From NCBI GenBank assembly GCA_023393115.1, contig JAEWMS010000063.1:62001-126000 (forward strand): DNA of 64,000 nucleotides, in the 5' to 3' direction. This document shows, piece after piece, positions 1 to 9,292 of this stretch. Origin of the DNA: Bacillota bacterium (GTDB taxonomy: Bacteria > Bacillota > Clostridia > Acetivibrionales > DSM-1351). How positions within the stretch are numbered: the first letter of the stretch is position 1; the number at the start of each line of letters is the position of its first letter. The position numbers were made by a program, and so were the translations under genes. A model generated the notes under the pieces. The model ran no database searches, was not told the DNA's origin, and saw only the letters and a program-made list of their open reading frames with translations.

Positions 1-1113
1 AATCAAGAATTAAGAGAAGAGATGTTTAGCCTGGCCAGATACTGGCTGGATATGGGAGTAGATGGTTTCAGGCTTGATGTAATCAACTGGTTTATAAAAG
101 ATGATCAATACAGAAGCAACCCTTATACTCTGAAAAGCGTTGATTTGCAGAAGCATATTTACGATAGGAACAGGCCTGAAACTATTGAGATTTGCCGCCA
201 GCTCAGAAAGATAACCGATGAATATCAGGAAAGAATGATGGTTGGGGAGGTATTTACCGATAGTACAGAAACCGCCTCGGAATACTGTGGAGATGGAAAA
301 GATGCTCTCCATATGGCTTTCAACTTCAACTTTCTCTTTCAGCCCTGGAAAGCAGAGAGGTTTTATAACGCTATAATTAATTGGTATGACAGCCTGAAGG
401 GAGAAGCCTGGCCAAACTTTACCTTCAGCAACCATGATAACCTTAGGCACAGCTTGCGGTACAGTAAGGGGAAGGACACCCTTGCGCGCTGTCGGGTCGC
501 GGCGGCACTTCTGCTGACTGTTAAGGGAACACCCTTTATATACTATGGAGAGGAGCTGGGAATGGACGGCGGTAAGCTGAAAAGGAAGGATATGAAGGAT
601 CCCCTCAGCTACAAAACCTGGCCAATAAAGAGATTTTGCCGCGACCTGGCCAGAACCCCTATGCAATGGGATTCAAGTGAAAATGCTGGTTTTACTGAAG
701 CAGGAGCAAAACCCTGGCTTCCAGTGGATAGTGAATATAAAACAAATAATGTTACTTCACAGGGAAATGACCCTACATCACTGCTGAACTTTTATAAAAA
801 GCTCATATGGCTTAGAAAGCAGCAGCCTGCCCTTAAGACAGGAGATATAAAGCTATTGAAGGAATACCTTCCGCAGGTGCTGGCTTATGAACGAATCTCA
901 GACAACGTGAAGTTATTAATACTTCTGAATTTTAAAGGAAAAAGTGTATCTGTAAGATTGCCCTTTGACAGGAAAGGGGAAGAAAACTTCCGGATTGTGT
1001 TGGGTACTCATAGGAAGGAATTTGACAAAATATCAGCAGAAGCTGAAAGCAATATCTGCATTATTGTACTCGAAAAGTATGAAGTACTGATATTGGATTG
1101 CTCCGGCAAGTAA
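1..1113 (+). CDS. GH13 alpha-glucosidase / oligo-1,6-glucosidase, 3' part
   Basis: The reading frame is open from base 1, so the 5' end lies outside the window; 370 codons remain. Three GH13 signatures are visible: GFRLDV near the start carries the catalytic Asp nucleophile, MVGEVF (about residue 80) the general acid Glu, and FSNHDN (about residue 142) the transition-state Asp. The remainder is the end of the (beta/alpha)8 barrel and a C-terminal beta domain. Enzymes of this shape (MalL, TreC, alpha-glucosidases) hydrolyse short alpha-glucosides in the cytoplasm. The exact substrate cannot be fixed from this fragment. No signal peptide can be judged. It converges on the DMT transporter 17 bp downstream, and no clear terminator is seen between them. 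Confidence 0.85.
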   Translation, partial: NQELREEMFSLARYWLDMGVDGFRLDVINWFIKDDQYRSNPYTLKSVDLQKHIYDRNRPETIEICRQLRKITDEYQERMMVGEVFTDSTETASEYCGDGKDALHMAFNFNFLFQPWKAERFYNAIINWYDSLKGEAWPNFTFSNHDNLRHSLRYSKGKDTLARCRVAAALLLTVKGTPFIYYGEELGMDGGKLKRKDMKDPLSYKTWPIKRFCRDLARTPMQWDSSENAGFTEAGAKPWLPVDSEYKTNNVTSQGNDPTSLLNFYKKLIWLRKQQPALKTGDIKLLKEYLPQVLAYERISDNVKLLILLNFKGKSVSVRLPFDRKGEENFRIVLGTHRKEFDKISAEAESNICIIVLEKYEVLILDCSGK

Positions 1114-1129
1114 AAATATATTCGACGGC

Positions 1130-2008
1130 TTACCGTCCTCTGACAAAAATAAGACTGAGCATTATAAGCAGCATTCCTCCAATTTGAATAAAGGATACAG
1201 TTTCATTAAGAACAAGAACACCTCCCAGAATTGACACGACGGGGATTAGGTTCAGAAACATTGATGAAACTGTAGCCCCCAGACCTTTTACAGCAACATT
1301 ATATAGGTAATAGGCCAAAGCGGAACACATGAGAGAGAGGTATAAAAGATTTGCCAGCGAGTATCCCGATAAGCCTTTCCACTGGTTTATTTCGGGAATA
1401 ATAAACGGAATAAAAAGCACAGAGGCTGCCATCATTTGATAGGCAGTTATTACAATGCCGTTATACTTGCCGGTCAGGCTTTTACATACTATAGTATAGA
1501 TTACCCAGGTTACCATAGCACCGATCATCAGAAGATTTCCCAATGTATATCCGAAGGAAAAGTCCAGTCCCTTCTCAAAAATAACCAGAAAAACCCCTGC
1601 TACCGAGATGGTAACACAGGTGATTATTCTGGCAGTAATTTTATACTTATAAAACAGTGATTCTGTTATCAGAGTAAAAATAGGGACGGCAGCAACTATA
1701 ATTGAAGCATTAGAAGCGGTTGTATACTTAAGTCCGATATTTTCAAATAAAAAATATAAAACAATGCCGAAAAAAGCCGAAACAAACACCAGTAGTACAT
1801 CTTTTAAAGCCATCTTTACAAACAATTTTTTATACAATAATATCAAGAACAATGCTCCAGCAGCAATTAGCTGACGGAAAAATGCTATGGATATGGGTGG
1901 GAGGTCCTGAAGCAGAATCTTTGTACTTACAAAGGAATACCCCCAAAATATAACTGTTACAATTATTGCAATTAAGGCTGGAACCTTTTTATTTATTTTT
2001 ACTTTCAT
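1130..2008 (-). CDS. EamA/DMT-family permease
   Basis: A 292-residue membrane protein with about ten hydrophobic segments arranged as two EamA repeats (first ending near the ITESLFYKYK segment, second starting at GYTLGNLLMIG). This is the drug/metabolite transporter layout seen in RhaT and YdcZ-like exporters of amino acids or other small metabolites. I chose the ATG at 2008 because GGGGAT lies 8 nt before it; an in-frame TTG at 2026 would add six residues but has no ribosome binding site. The substrate is unknown. The gene stands alone: GH13 converges from one side and the 2304 gene diverges on the other. Confidence 0.8.
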   Translation of the reverse strand: MKVKINKKVPALIAIIVTVIFWGYSFVSTKILLQDLPPISIAFFRQLIAAGALFLILLYKKLFVKMALKDVLLVFVSAFFGIVLYFLFENIGLKYTTASNASIIVAAVPIFTLITESLFYKYKITARIITCVTISVAGVFLVIFEKGLDFSFGYTLGNLLMIGAMVTWVIYTIVCKSLTGKYNGIVITAYQMMAASVLFIPFIIPEINQWKGLSGYSLANLLYLSLMCSALAYYLYNVAVKGLGATVSSMFLNLIPVVSILGGVLVLNETVSFIQIGGMLLIMLSLIFVRGR

Positions 2009-2257
2009 ATAAACAAATCCCCACAAATTAATTAGCTAAATGCTAGCCTAAGTTATTATTTTCTCACACTCAATACTGTATATCAATGAAATTTTTAAAA
2101 AAATCACTTGCAAAAATTCTGATATCCATCTGAATTAAAGCGAAATAATTATTGATAAAAAAGTAAGACTAATGAGGGCTTGCCATTCGACTGAAATTTT
2201 CCTTGTGAATATTAACTTTATAATCTGTAAATAATACGCAATGAAACAGAATTGCTC

Positions 2258-2306
2258 AAAGCCCTAAAGGGCTCAAAGCCTTGAAAGGCACATGGAGGTT
2301 AATATG
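2258..2306 (+). repeat. Two tandem hairpin units plus fixed start module (copy A)
   Basis: Two adjacent 17-nt units, AAAGCCCTAAAGGGCTC (2258-2274) and AAAGCCTTGAAAGGCAC (2275-2291), each fold into a small hairpin. They are followed without a gap by ATGGAGGTTAATATG (2292-2306), where GGAGG is the ribosome binding site and the last ATG is the start of the small membrane protein. The same 15-mer with related hairpins occurs at 15106-15140 (minus strand) and 21910-21999. The function is inferred only; see findings. Confidence 0.75.
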
Positions 2307-2573
2307 GACAATGTTCAAGGAATAACAAATCATTATGAAAGCGTAAAAAGATTTGCATATCTTTTTATTGGTTGGCTGTCTGCCATTCTTTCACTTTTCT
2401 TTTATCCCTTTGTATTTGGAATGATAGGAGTTATCTCAGGAATACTTTCAACGAAAAACAACAAAAGCAGAATCGGAGTTTTTTTGGTGGTAGCTTCAAT
2501 AGTTCTGATGGGGTTTGGATTGGCTTTTAGCAGCAAGCTTATTACTTTGGCCAGAAATATATTAAATTTATGA
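2304..2573 (+). CDS. Small two-TM membrane protein
   Basis: An 89-residue protein with two strongly hydrophobic stretches (about residues 17-43 and 54-80) separated by a short polar KNNKSR turn. The layout resembles small DUF4190-type integral membrane proteins, but I do not recognise a specific family. The start at 2304 uses the GGAGG at 2294-2298; an upstream in-frame ATG at 2292 would overlap that ribosome binding site and give an MEVNM start. It ends 16 bp before cphB, so it may be co-transcribed with the cyanophycin genes. No function is claimed. Confidence 0.6.
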   Translation: MDNVQGITNHYESVKRFAYLFIGWLSAILSLFFYPFVFGMIGVISGILSTKNNKSRIGVFLVVASIVLMGFGLAFSSKLITLARNILNL

Positions 2574-2589
2574 GGGCGGGGACACATTA

Positions 2590-3402
2590 ATGAGTGAGCT
2601 AGTAAACGGAAATTTGTTGATTATCGGGGGAGCAGAAGATAAGTGGGGTCAGAGCAGTGTTCTCAAGCACGCAATTGAAATGTGCGGAGGGCTAGACGCA
2701 AAAATTACTGTTTTGACAACTGCTACACAAAAACCCCAGGAGGTTGGTGAGGAATACAGAACTGTTTTTTCCAGACTGGGAGTACAGAACATAGATGTTT
2801 TAAATATTGATAATAGAAGTGATGCAAATGACAACTCTGTAGCACAAAAGATATCAAGTGCAGCGGGGGTTTTTTTTACGGGAGGAGATCAGCTTAGAAT
2901 TACAAGTATTTTAGGTGGAACAAAAACCTTCGGTTCTCTTCTGGAATTATATAAAAAGGGAGTGCCTATTATTGGAACCAGTGCAGGTGCCTCTGTAATG
3001 AGCAGTGTAATGATAGTTGATGGAAACAGTAATTCCGCAGCCAGAAAGTGCACTCTGGGCATGTCTCCTGGTCTGGGTTTGTTAGAACAGGTAATAATTG
3101 ATCAGCATTTTGAACAAAGAGGGCGCTTGGGCAGACTTCTGGTAGGGGTGGCTCAAAACCCATCAATACTCGGAATAGGTATTGACGAGGATACAGCAAT
3201 AAAGGTACATGCAAATGCCTCTTTTGACGTTGTGGGGACAAACTGCGTTACCGTTATTGACGGCAGAACTATACAGAATTCCAATGTTTCAGAGTTAAAT
3301 CCTGAAGAAATAATATCTTTATCAAATGTTACTATTCATGTACTTCCAAATGGTTATGGCTTTGATCTGGGAAAAAGATCTGTTCATAAGATAAATTCAT
3401 AG
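2590..3402 (+). CDS. cphB: Cyanophycinase
   Basis: A 270-residue serine peptidase of family S51. Cyanophycinase hydrolyses cyanophycin (multi-L-arginyl-poly-L-aspartate) to beta-Asp-Arg dipeptides in the cytoplasm. The nucleophile elbow GTSAGAS puts the catalytic Ser at about residue 131, preceded by the GGDQ segment at about 98-101; length fits the family (270-280). No signal peptide is present, which fits an intracellular enzyme rather than a secreted CphE. It lies 58 bp upstream of the synthetase, so breakdown and synthesis of the polymer are encoded together. Confidence 0.92.
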   Translation: MSELVNGNLLIIGGAEDKWGQSSVLKHAIEMCGGLDAKITVLTTATQKPQEVGEEYRTVFSRLGVQNIDVLNIDNRSDANDNSVAQKISSAAGVFFTGGDQLRITSILGGTKTFGSLLELYKKGVPIIGTSAGASVMSSVMIVDGNSNSAARKCTLGMSPGLGLLEQVIIDQHFEQRGRLGRLLVGVAQNPSILGIGIDEDTAIKVHANASFDVVGTNCVTVIDGRTIQNSNVSELNPEEIISLSNVTIHVLPNGYGFDLGKRSVHKINS

Positions 3403-3460
3403 CTACAGAAACTACAAATAAATACAGACTGCATAGTAATCACATTAGGAGGGTTTTACG

Positions 3461-6190
3461 GTGCAAATTCAAAGCATTTATTGCTTTCAAGGAAGAAATA
3501 TATATAGTCACAAACCGGTAGTGAGAATGATTGTTGATATAGGAGATTTTGAAGCCGGGCCCACAAAGGATATCCCCGGCTTTAATAAAAAATTATTGGA
3601 GTGTTTTCCACAGATTGCAGAGCATAGCTGCGGAGTAGGGTATATAGGAGGGTTTAGAGAACGGCTTATTGAAGGAACTTATATGGGACATGTAGCTGAG
3701 CATCTAATAATTGAACTGCAAAACAAGCTGGGCTACAACGTGAACCATGGCAAAACCAGACAAATAGGGGCAACCTCGAAATATTATGTCATATTTGAAT
3801 ATATTAACGAAACAGTTGCCGTTGAATGCGCAAAAATCGCAATTGAGATATTAAAAACCTTTGCGGAAGGTAAAGAAATCAATATCAAGACAATAATGGA
3901 TAAATTAAGAAAGCTTTCTCTTGAAACCGATATGGGGCCAAGCACCAAGGCTATCTATAATGCCGCGGTTAAAAGGGGAATTCCTGTGGTAAGGCTTGGC
4001 AACAGCAGCATGCTGCGTATGGGCTACGGAAAGGGGATCCGAACCATAGAAGCATCATTAACCGACAGTGCAAGCTGTATATCTGTAGATCTGGCTTCTG
4101 ACAAGCAGCTTACAAAGAAAATATTAACCGAAAATAACATTCCGGTCCCTTTTGGAGTTGTTACCCGGACTGTTGAAGAAGCAATTGAGGCTTCTCAAAA
4201 AACCGGGTTTCCATTGGTCTTGAAACCTCTTGACTCAAATCAGGGTAAAGGAGTGACAATTAATATAACTTCTGTTGAACAGATAGAAGAGGCCTATATG
4301 GAGGCAAGTAAATACTCCAGAAAAGTTATGGTGGAAAAACACATTAACGGCAGGGATTACAGAGTGCTTGTGGTTGGAGGACGGGTCAGTGCAGTGGCAG
4401 AAAGAAGACCACCTGAAGTGATTGGTGATGGCAGGAGCACCGTCCGGGAGCTTGTAGAAAAGGAGAATGAAAATCCTTTAAGGGGAGAAGACCACGAAAA
4501 AGTGTTGACCTATATAAAACTGGATGATATAGCAATTAGATGTCTCGGGGCGCAGGGCCTTACACCTGAGAGTATTCCGGAACCTGGTCAATCAGTCAGG
4601 TTAAGGCAAAACGGTAATCTAAGTACCGGCGGTACAGCGCGAAATTGTACTGAGGATATTCATCCTAAAAATGCACAATATGCTATCACGGCGGCCAGAG
4701 CAGTTGGATTGGATATTGCGGGAATTGATTTCTGTACTGGTGATATTTCCCTTCCAATAGACATGAACGGAGGTGCAATAATTGAAGTAAATGCCGCACC
4801 AGGGCTCAGGATGCACCTGCATCCCACAGAAGGTGAGCCGGTAAATGTGGCAGACGATATTATCAATATGATGTATCCAGATGACAGCTGGAATATTCCT
4901 GTCATTGCCATAACCGGCACAAACGGTAAAACCACAACCACAAGGCTTATAAGGCATACTCTTGCCTTGGCCGGTCTGACTGTGGGGATGACTTGTACCA
5001 GCGGTATATATGTAGGGAATGAGTGTATCCAGAAAGGTGATACTACCGGTCCGGTCAGTGCAAGTGTGGTATTGACAAATAAAAAGGTAGAGGCTGCTGT
5101 GCTGGAAACTGCCAGAGGTGGAATTATTAGAAAAGGGCTGGGCTATGATTTGGCCGATGTAGCTGTACTTGTTAATATAAGTGACGACCATCTGGGAATT
5201 GACGGTATAGATACCCTCGAGGATCTGGCAAAAACAAAGTCACTGGTGATAGAAGCAGTCAAGCCTGAAGGATACGCTGTTTTGAATGCCGATGACAGTA
5301 TGACGCCATTCGTATTAAAGAGGGTAAGAAGTAAAGTGATATTGTTCGGAAGAACTTTATCAAATCCCTTGTTGAAAAAGCACTGCAAAGACCCGGATAA
5401 CATTGTGCTATATGTTAAGGAAAACTATATCTGGGTAATAAGAAATGGAAAAAAAGAACCTATAATAAGCCTGGATGATATCCCCATAACTTACGAAGGT
5501 CTGGTGGATTGTAATATAGAAAACTCTCTGGCGGCTATTTCAGCATTAATAGGGCTTAGCATGTCTATGGAGGTTATCAGAAAAGGAATGAGCACCTTCA
5601 GGCCCAGTGTAGAACTGAATCCCGGTCGGTTCAACATATTTGATATGGGCGCCTTCAAGGTCATGATAGATTACAGTCACAATATCGCCGGCTATTCGGC
5701 AGTGACCAAATTTATGCAAAAGATGAAGGCGAAACGTCTTGTGGGAATTGTGGGTATGCCCGGAGACAGAATGGATGCAAATATAAGAGAAGTCGGGGAG
5801 CTTTGCGCAAGATCTTTTGAGAGAATATATATTAAGGAAGATATAGACTTAAGAGGAAGAAAAAAAGGAGAAGTTGCAGCAATACTTGAAGAGAGTATGT
5901 ACGGTGTGGGCTTCAAAAAGGAAAATATCGAAGTGATACTGAGTGAGACAGAGGCCCTGGAAAAGGCCATGCTGGATGCACAACCCGGAGATTTAATCGT
6001 ACTTTTTTATGAGGAATTTGACCCGGCAGTTCAAATGATTACCAAATTCAAAAAAGAACAGGATGAGGTTAACCACGTTCTTGAAGGCAGCTTAAAGAGT
6101 ATTGGAAAGGAAGGCGTCAGCCCAATCAGTCTTGACCTTATTAACAATGTTATGACAAAACCTGATATGGTAGAATTCAGAGATATGTAA
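3461..6190 (+). CDS. cphA: Cyanophycin synthetase
   Basis: A 909-residue enzyme that alternately adds Asp and Arg to grow cyanophycin using ATP. It has an N-terminal region (about 1-160), a central ATP-grasp domain (about 210-470, with the VLKPLDSNQGKG loop) that adds Asp to the backbone, and a C-terminal Mur-ligase domain with the P-loop GTNGKTTTT at about 485-493 that adds Arg. Length is close to the usual 870-900. Start is GTG at 3461 with AGGAGGG 7-8 nt upstream. In a heterotrophic anaerobe the polymer would act as a nitrogen/arginine store. A terminator hairpin follows. Confidence 0.93.
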   Translation: MQIQSIYCFQGRNIYSHKPVVRMIVDIGDFEAGPTKDIPGFNKKLLECFPQIAEHSCGVGYIGGFRERLIEGTYMGHVAEHLIIELQNKLGYNVNHGKTRQIGATSKYYVIFEYINETVAVECAKIAIEILKTFAEGKEINIKTIMDKLRKLSLETDMGPSTKAIYNAAVKRGIPVVRLGNSSMLRMGYGKGIRTIEASLTDSASCISVDLASDKQLTKKILTENNIPVPFGVVTRTVEEAIEASQKTGFPLVLKPLDSNQGKGVTINITSVEQIEEAYMEASKYSRKVMVEKHINGRDYRVLVVGGRVSAVAERRPPEVIGDGRSTVRELVEKENENPLRGEDHEKVLTYIKLDDIAIRCLGAQGLTPESIPEPGQSVRLRQNGNLSTGGTARNCTEDIHPKNAQYAITAARAVGLDIAGIDFCTGDISLPIDMNGGAIIEVNAAPGLRMHLHPTEGEPVNVADDIINMMYPDDSWNIPVIAITGTNGKTTTTRLIRHTLALAGLTVGMTCTSGIYVGNECIQKGDTTGPVSASVVLTNKKVEAAVLETARGGIIRKGLGYDLADVAVLVNISDDHLGIDGIDTLEDLAKTKSLVIEAVKPEGYAVLNADDSMTPFVLKRVRSKVILFGRTLSNPLLKKHCKDPDNIVLYVKENYIWVIRNGKKEPIISLDDIPITYEGLVDCNIENSLAAISALIGLSMSMEVIRKGMSTFRPSVELNPGRFNIFDMGAFKVMIDYSHNIAGYSAVTKFMQKMKAKRLVGIVGMPGDRMDANIREVGELCARSFERIYIKEDIDLRGRKKGEVAAILEESMYGVGFKKENIEVILSETEALEKAMLDAQPGDLIVLFYEEFDPAVQMITKFKKEQDEVNHVLEGSLKSIGKEGVSPISLDLINNVMTKPDMVEFRDM

Positions 6191-6221
6191 TATAATGAAA
6201 GAAACGCGTGTCGGACACTAA

Positions 6222-6260
6222 ACAGTTGGAGAAATTATCTTTTAATATTTCTCCAACTGT
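6222..6260 (+). terminator. Hairpin after cphA
   Basis: A perfect 14-bp stem (6222-6235 with 6247-6260, arm ACAGTTGGAGAAAT) with an 11-nt loop, followed by an imperfect T-rich tract. It lies 32 bp after the cphA stop. A closely related arm, ACAGTTAGAG, forms the hairpin at 45494-45540. Confidence 0.7.
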
Positions 6261-6301
6261 GGTTAAATTTTCTTGTAGATTATATTTCATGGGGTGCATT
6301 A

Positions 6302-6946
6302 ATGATAGAGGTCTATTATTATGTAAAAACTGAAGATGTATCAAATATTCTTGATTGCGGGTTAAAGCTGTCTTCCTGTTACAACAGGGAGGTAGTTATA
6401 GATGGTGAGGAGGTAAGGTGCTTTGCGGGACTGTTGAATCCCAAGGACAACCATGAACTATACAGGTCCTCCGAGTTTACCTGTCTGAAAATACAGGTTA
6501 AAAATAATGAGAAGTGTTTTGTTGCAGATAGGTTTTTGTATGAAAATGCGTCAGCCCAAAATCCTGAATTAGAGCTGTACTACAAATCTATAATACCTGT
6601 AGAAAAATACATTTTTGGAACTTACAGACTTCCTGAATGTTTAATAACTACCACTATTCTTGCAGGTGAGGCGGTCATTCTGGATAAAAGAATGGATTCG
6701 CCGGTTATTTATACAAATTCAGAAGAATTATACATACATAATATTTTGCAGGAATTAAGAGAGCGGCTTGCAGAATCTGATGATTTTCTTCTATATTATT
6801 TCTTTGATAAGCTGGCTGCTGATAAATACCTTGAAAAGCTGGAAAATGTGGAAAAAGGGACTGCCGTTTTTAAGACTATGACAGGGAGAACCTATTGTAT
6901 CAAAAAACCAGTACTGACAAATTGGGACGGTGAAAAGACAGTTTGA
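6302..6946 (+). CDS. Unrecognised 214-residue protein
   Basis: I do not recognise this family. The product is soluble (no membrane segment or signal peptide), acidic and rich in Tyr and Leu. It opens with MIEVYYYVKTEDVSNIL and contains a Cys-rich early part (DCGLKLSSCYN, EVRCFAG). The gene has a GGGGTG ribosome binding site and its TGA stop overlaps the TTG start of birA by 4 nt, so the two are translationally coupled. Coupling to birA is the only functional hint. Codon use matches its neighbours, so it is a real gene rather than a shadow. Confidence 0.7.
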   Translation: MIEVYYYVKTEDVSNILDCGLKLSSCYNREVVIDGEEVRCFAGLLNPKDNHELYRSSEFTCLKIQVKNNEKCFVADRFLYENASAQNPELELYYKSIIPVEKYIFGTYRLPECLITTTILAGEAVILDKRMDSPVIYTNSEELYIHNILQELRERLAESDDFLLYYFFDKLAADKYLEKLENVEKGTAVFKTMTGRTYCIKKPVLTNWDGEKTV

Positions 6947-7923
6947 AAAATCTAATTCTACATAAGCTAAAAGAAAAACGGGCATTTGTTTCGGGGGAAG
7001 AGCTCAGCAACAGTCTTGGTGTATCACGGACAGCAGTCTGGAAGCATATTAATGAACTGAGGAAGGAAGGCTACATAATCGAATCCTCCTCTAGGAAGGG
7101 GTATATGCTTGTGGGATCTCCAGATATACTGGACAAAAGAGAAATTGTTATCCGGGAAGGTCAGCAGATAGGCCGAGAATTGTTCCATTTCAATGAAATA
7201 GACTCCACCAACAATTATGCAAAAAAAATGGCCAATGATGGGTGCCCCCACGGCACAGTTATTGTTGCTGAAAGGCAGACTTTTGGAAGAGGCAGAGTAG
7301 GAAAGCAATGGCAGTCCGATAACAGCAGCGGGCTGTGGTTTTCAATTGTGGTTAGACCTGATTTGGAACCCGAAAGGATCCAGATTATAACACTTGCAGC
7401 ATCTGTTGCAGTTGTGGAAGGGATAAGAAAAGAACTGGGAATTAATTGCGGAATCAAATGGCCAAATGATATAATATTAGATAGCAGTAAACTTGGAGGA
7501 ATACTTACCGAGTTAAGTGCCGAGCCCGGCCATGTTAATTATGTGGTGGTAGGAATCGGTATTAATGTAAACCAGAGCTTGAGTGATTTTGATACTGATT
7601 TACAGAATAAGGCGACTTCCATTTATATAAATACAGGTAAGCAATACTCCAGAGTAAGATTACTTGGCAGTATTTTAAGCTCTTTTGAAGAAATATACAG
7701 AATGTTTCTTGAAGGAAGGGCTGAAGAGATTATCGAAAGATGGAGTCGATACTCCGTCACCATAGGAAAAGAAGTAAAAATAGTGAGTAAGGATACTGAA
7801 TATATTGGAACTGCACAATCCATTGCATCAGATGGTAAACTTGTTGTAAAATGTAAGGATGGGAAAACAATCAATGTTTCGGCGGGAGAAGTCCAGGTAA
7901 GAGGCCTGCTGGGGTATACATAG
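6943..7923 (+). CDS. birA: Biotin-protein ligase / biotin operon repressor
   Basis: A 326-residue bifunctional BirA. The N-terminal winged helix (about 1-60, LGVSRTAVWKHINELRKEGY) binds biotin-gene operators. The central catalytic domain has the biotinyl-AMP loop GRGRVGKQW (about 116-124) and KWPNDI (about 172), and a C-terminal SH3-like domain follows. It makes biotinyl-5'-AMP and biotinylates carboxylases; with biotin in excess it represses biotin genes. Start is TTG overlapping the preceding stop (TTGA). birA followed by coaX is a common clostridial arrangement; here a low-complexity gene is inserted between them. Confidence 0.92.
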   Translation: MKNLILHKLKEKRAFVSGEELSNSLGVSRTAVWKHINELRKEGYIIESSSRKGYMLVGSPDILDKREIVIREGQQIGRELFHFNEIDSTNNYAKKMANDGCPHGTVIVAERQTFGRGRVGKQWQSDNSSGLWFSIVVRPDLEPERIQIITLAASVAVVEGIRKELGINCGIKWPNDIILDSSKLGGILTELSAEPGHVNYVVVGIGINVNQSLSDFDTDLQNKATSIYINTGKQYSRVRLLGSILSSFEEIYRMFLEGRAEEIIERWSRYSVTIGKEVKIVSKDTEYIGTAQSIASDGKLVVKCKDGKTINVSAGEVQVRGLLGYT

Positions 7924-7980
7924 AGTACAAACATGTGCTATTATTTATTTGTCGTTAGAAAGCTTAGGAGGAATTAACTA

Positions 7981-8454
7981 GTGGTTAAAAGGAATGATTA
8001 CCAAAGAAAGAATTTTTCAAAGGATGGAGTTCAGAATGGTGAGCATGTCAATACAAACGCTCAGCAGAAACCCTTTCAAAAGGATGTGGAGGTATCTCAC
8101 AAGGATAACCATGTAAGAAATAACAGACCTCCAAGAGACAATCAACAGAGAGAAAATAACAATCAAACCCAGAGAAGAGAAAATAGGGATAATCAGGGCA
8201 GGGACAATTCTCAAAGGGAAAATAATCAAAATCAACACAAGGAAAACTTCCAGAGAAATTACCATAGAGACAGAGACAATCAGAACAGAGAAGGAAGAGA
8301 AAATAGGGAGCCTGCCAGACAGCACTTCCAGCGCCCCGCTATAAAACCCCGTGCTGAAGAAACAGTTGCTGATATTGCTGCTGACATAAGCAGAATTGAA
8401 AAGGAAATAGAACTTGAGTTAAAAGAAATCCGAAGCCTTAGGCTTGGAGTATAA
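7981..8454 (+). CDS. Asn/Gln/Arg/Glu-rich low-complexity protein
   Basis: A 157-residue protein starting at GTG with AGGAGG nine bases upstream. Residues about 1-115 are almost entirely N, Q, R, E, D, K and H in loose repeats (RENNNQ, RENRDN, RENNQN, RDRDNQNREGREN), predicted disordered and strongly charged. The last 30 residues (ETVADIAADISRIEKEIELELKEIRSLRLGV) look like a single amphipathic helix suited to self-association. It lies between birA and coaX in the same orientation with good spacing, so it is probably expressed. No family is recognised; an RNA-binding or condensate-forming role is speculation. Confidence 0.75.
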   Translation: MVKRNDYQRKNFSKDGVQNGEHVNTNAQQKPFQKDVEVSHKDNHVRNNRPPRDNQQRENNNQTQRRENRDNQGRDNSQRENNQNQHKENFQRNYHRDRDNQNREGRENREPARQHFQRPAIKPRAEETVADIAADISRIEKEIELELKEIRSLRLGV

Positions 8455-8490
8455 CAGGTAAGAATATTTTTGTTAGTGCGGTGGAGGAAT

Positions 8491-9255
8491 ATGATTTTAG
8501 TAATAGACGTTGGAAACACTCATATCGTTCTTGGTGTTTACGAAAAAACGGAACTTCTGGCCAGTTGGAGATTGAATACCGATAAGGAAAGAACTGCTGA
8601 TGAACTGGGTATGTTTTTGCTTAATTTATTTGACCATGCAGGTCTGAAGGCCGACAAGGTTGAGGCGGTTATTATAGCATCGGTTGTTCCTCCGATAATG
8701 TATACGTTGGAGCATTCCATCAAAAAATACTTAAAGCTGGAGCCAATGATTGTTGGACCCGGTACAAAAACCGGAATAAATATAAGATACCAGAATCCGA
8801 AGGAAGTTGGTACCGACAGAATAGTAAATGCCGTTGCAGGGTACGAACTATACGGCGGTCCGTTGATAATTGTAGACATGGGCACAGCCACAACCTTCTG
8901 TGCTATATCTTCTAAAGGTGAATATCTGGGGGGCGTTATTTGTCCGGGGATCAAGATTAGCTTGGAGGCATTATTCCAAAAGGCCGCGAAGCTTCCAAGA
9001 ATAGACCTGATAAAACCTGAGGGCGTTATTGGTAAAAACACCGTTTCCAGCATGCAGTCGGGTATATTTTACGGATATGTCGGACAGGTTGACTACATTG
9101 TTAAGCGTATGAAGCAGGAAATGCAGGAAGACGACATCAAGGTCATAGCCACCGGTGGTCTCTCCAGATTTATAGCAGAGGAATCAAGAACCATAAATCA
9201 TATAAATCCTACTTTATCGCTGGAGGGCTTAAGGATAGTCTACGAGAGAAATTAA
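8491..9255 (+). CDS. coaX: Type III pantothenate kinase
   Basis: A 254-residue kinase of the acetate/sugar kinase fold that phosphorylates pantothenate, the first step of coenzyme A synthesis. Motifs: DVGNTH at residues 6-11 (phosphate-binding), GTDRIVNAV in the middle, and DMGTATT at about 129-135. The type III enzyme is insensitive to feedback by CoA. The start is ATG at 8491 with GGAGG 5 nt upstream; an earlier in-frame TTG at 8470 lacks a ribosome binding site. A strong terminator follows 13 bp after the stop. Confidence 0.93.
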   Translation: MILVIDVGNTHIVLGVYEKTELLASWRLNTDKERTADELGMFLLNLFDHAGLKADKVEAVIIASVVPPIMYTLEHSIKKYLKLEPMIVGPGTKTGINIRYQNPKEVGTDRIVNAVAGYELYGGPLIIVDMGTATTFCAISSKGEYLGGVICPGIKISLEALFQKAAKLPRIDLIKPEGVIGKNTVSSMQSGIFYGYVGQVDYIVKRMKQEMQEDDIKVIATGGLSRFIAEESRTINHINPTLSLEGLRIVYERN

Positions 9256-9268
9256 TCTACATCAAATC

Positions 9269-9292
9269 AAAAGGACGAGTGATCGTCCTTTT
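9269..9292 (+). terminator. Rho-independent terminator after coaX
   Basis: Stem AAAAGGACGA / TCGTCCTTTT (10 bp) with loop GTGA, followed by TTCTAATTTT. It closes the birA-coaX transcription unit. Confidence 0.85.

Noticed and set aside
4619..5191. 190-codon minus-strand frame inside cphA
   Set aside because: Shadow of the conserved cphA frame, Cys/Ser/Ile-rich and without start signals.
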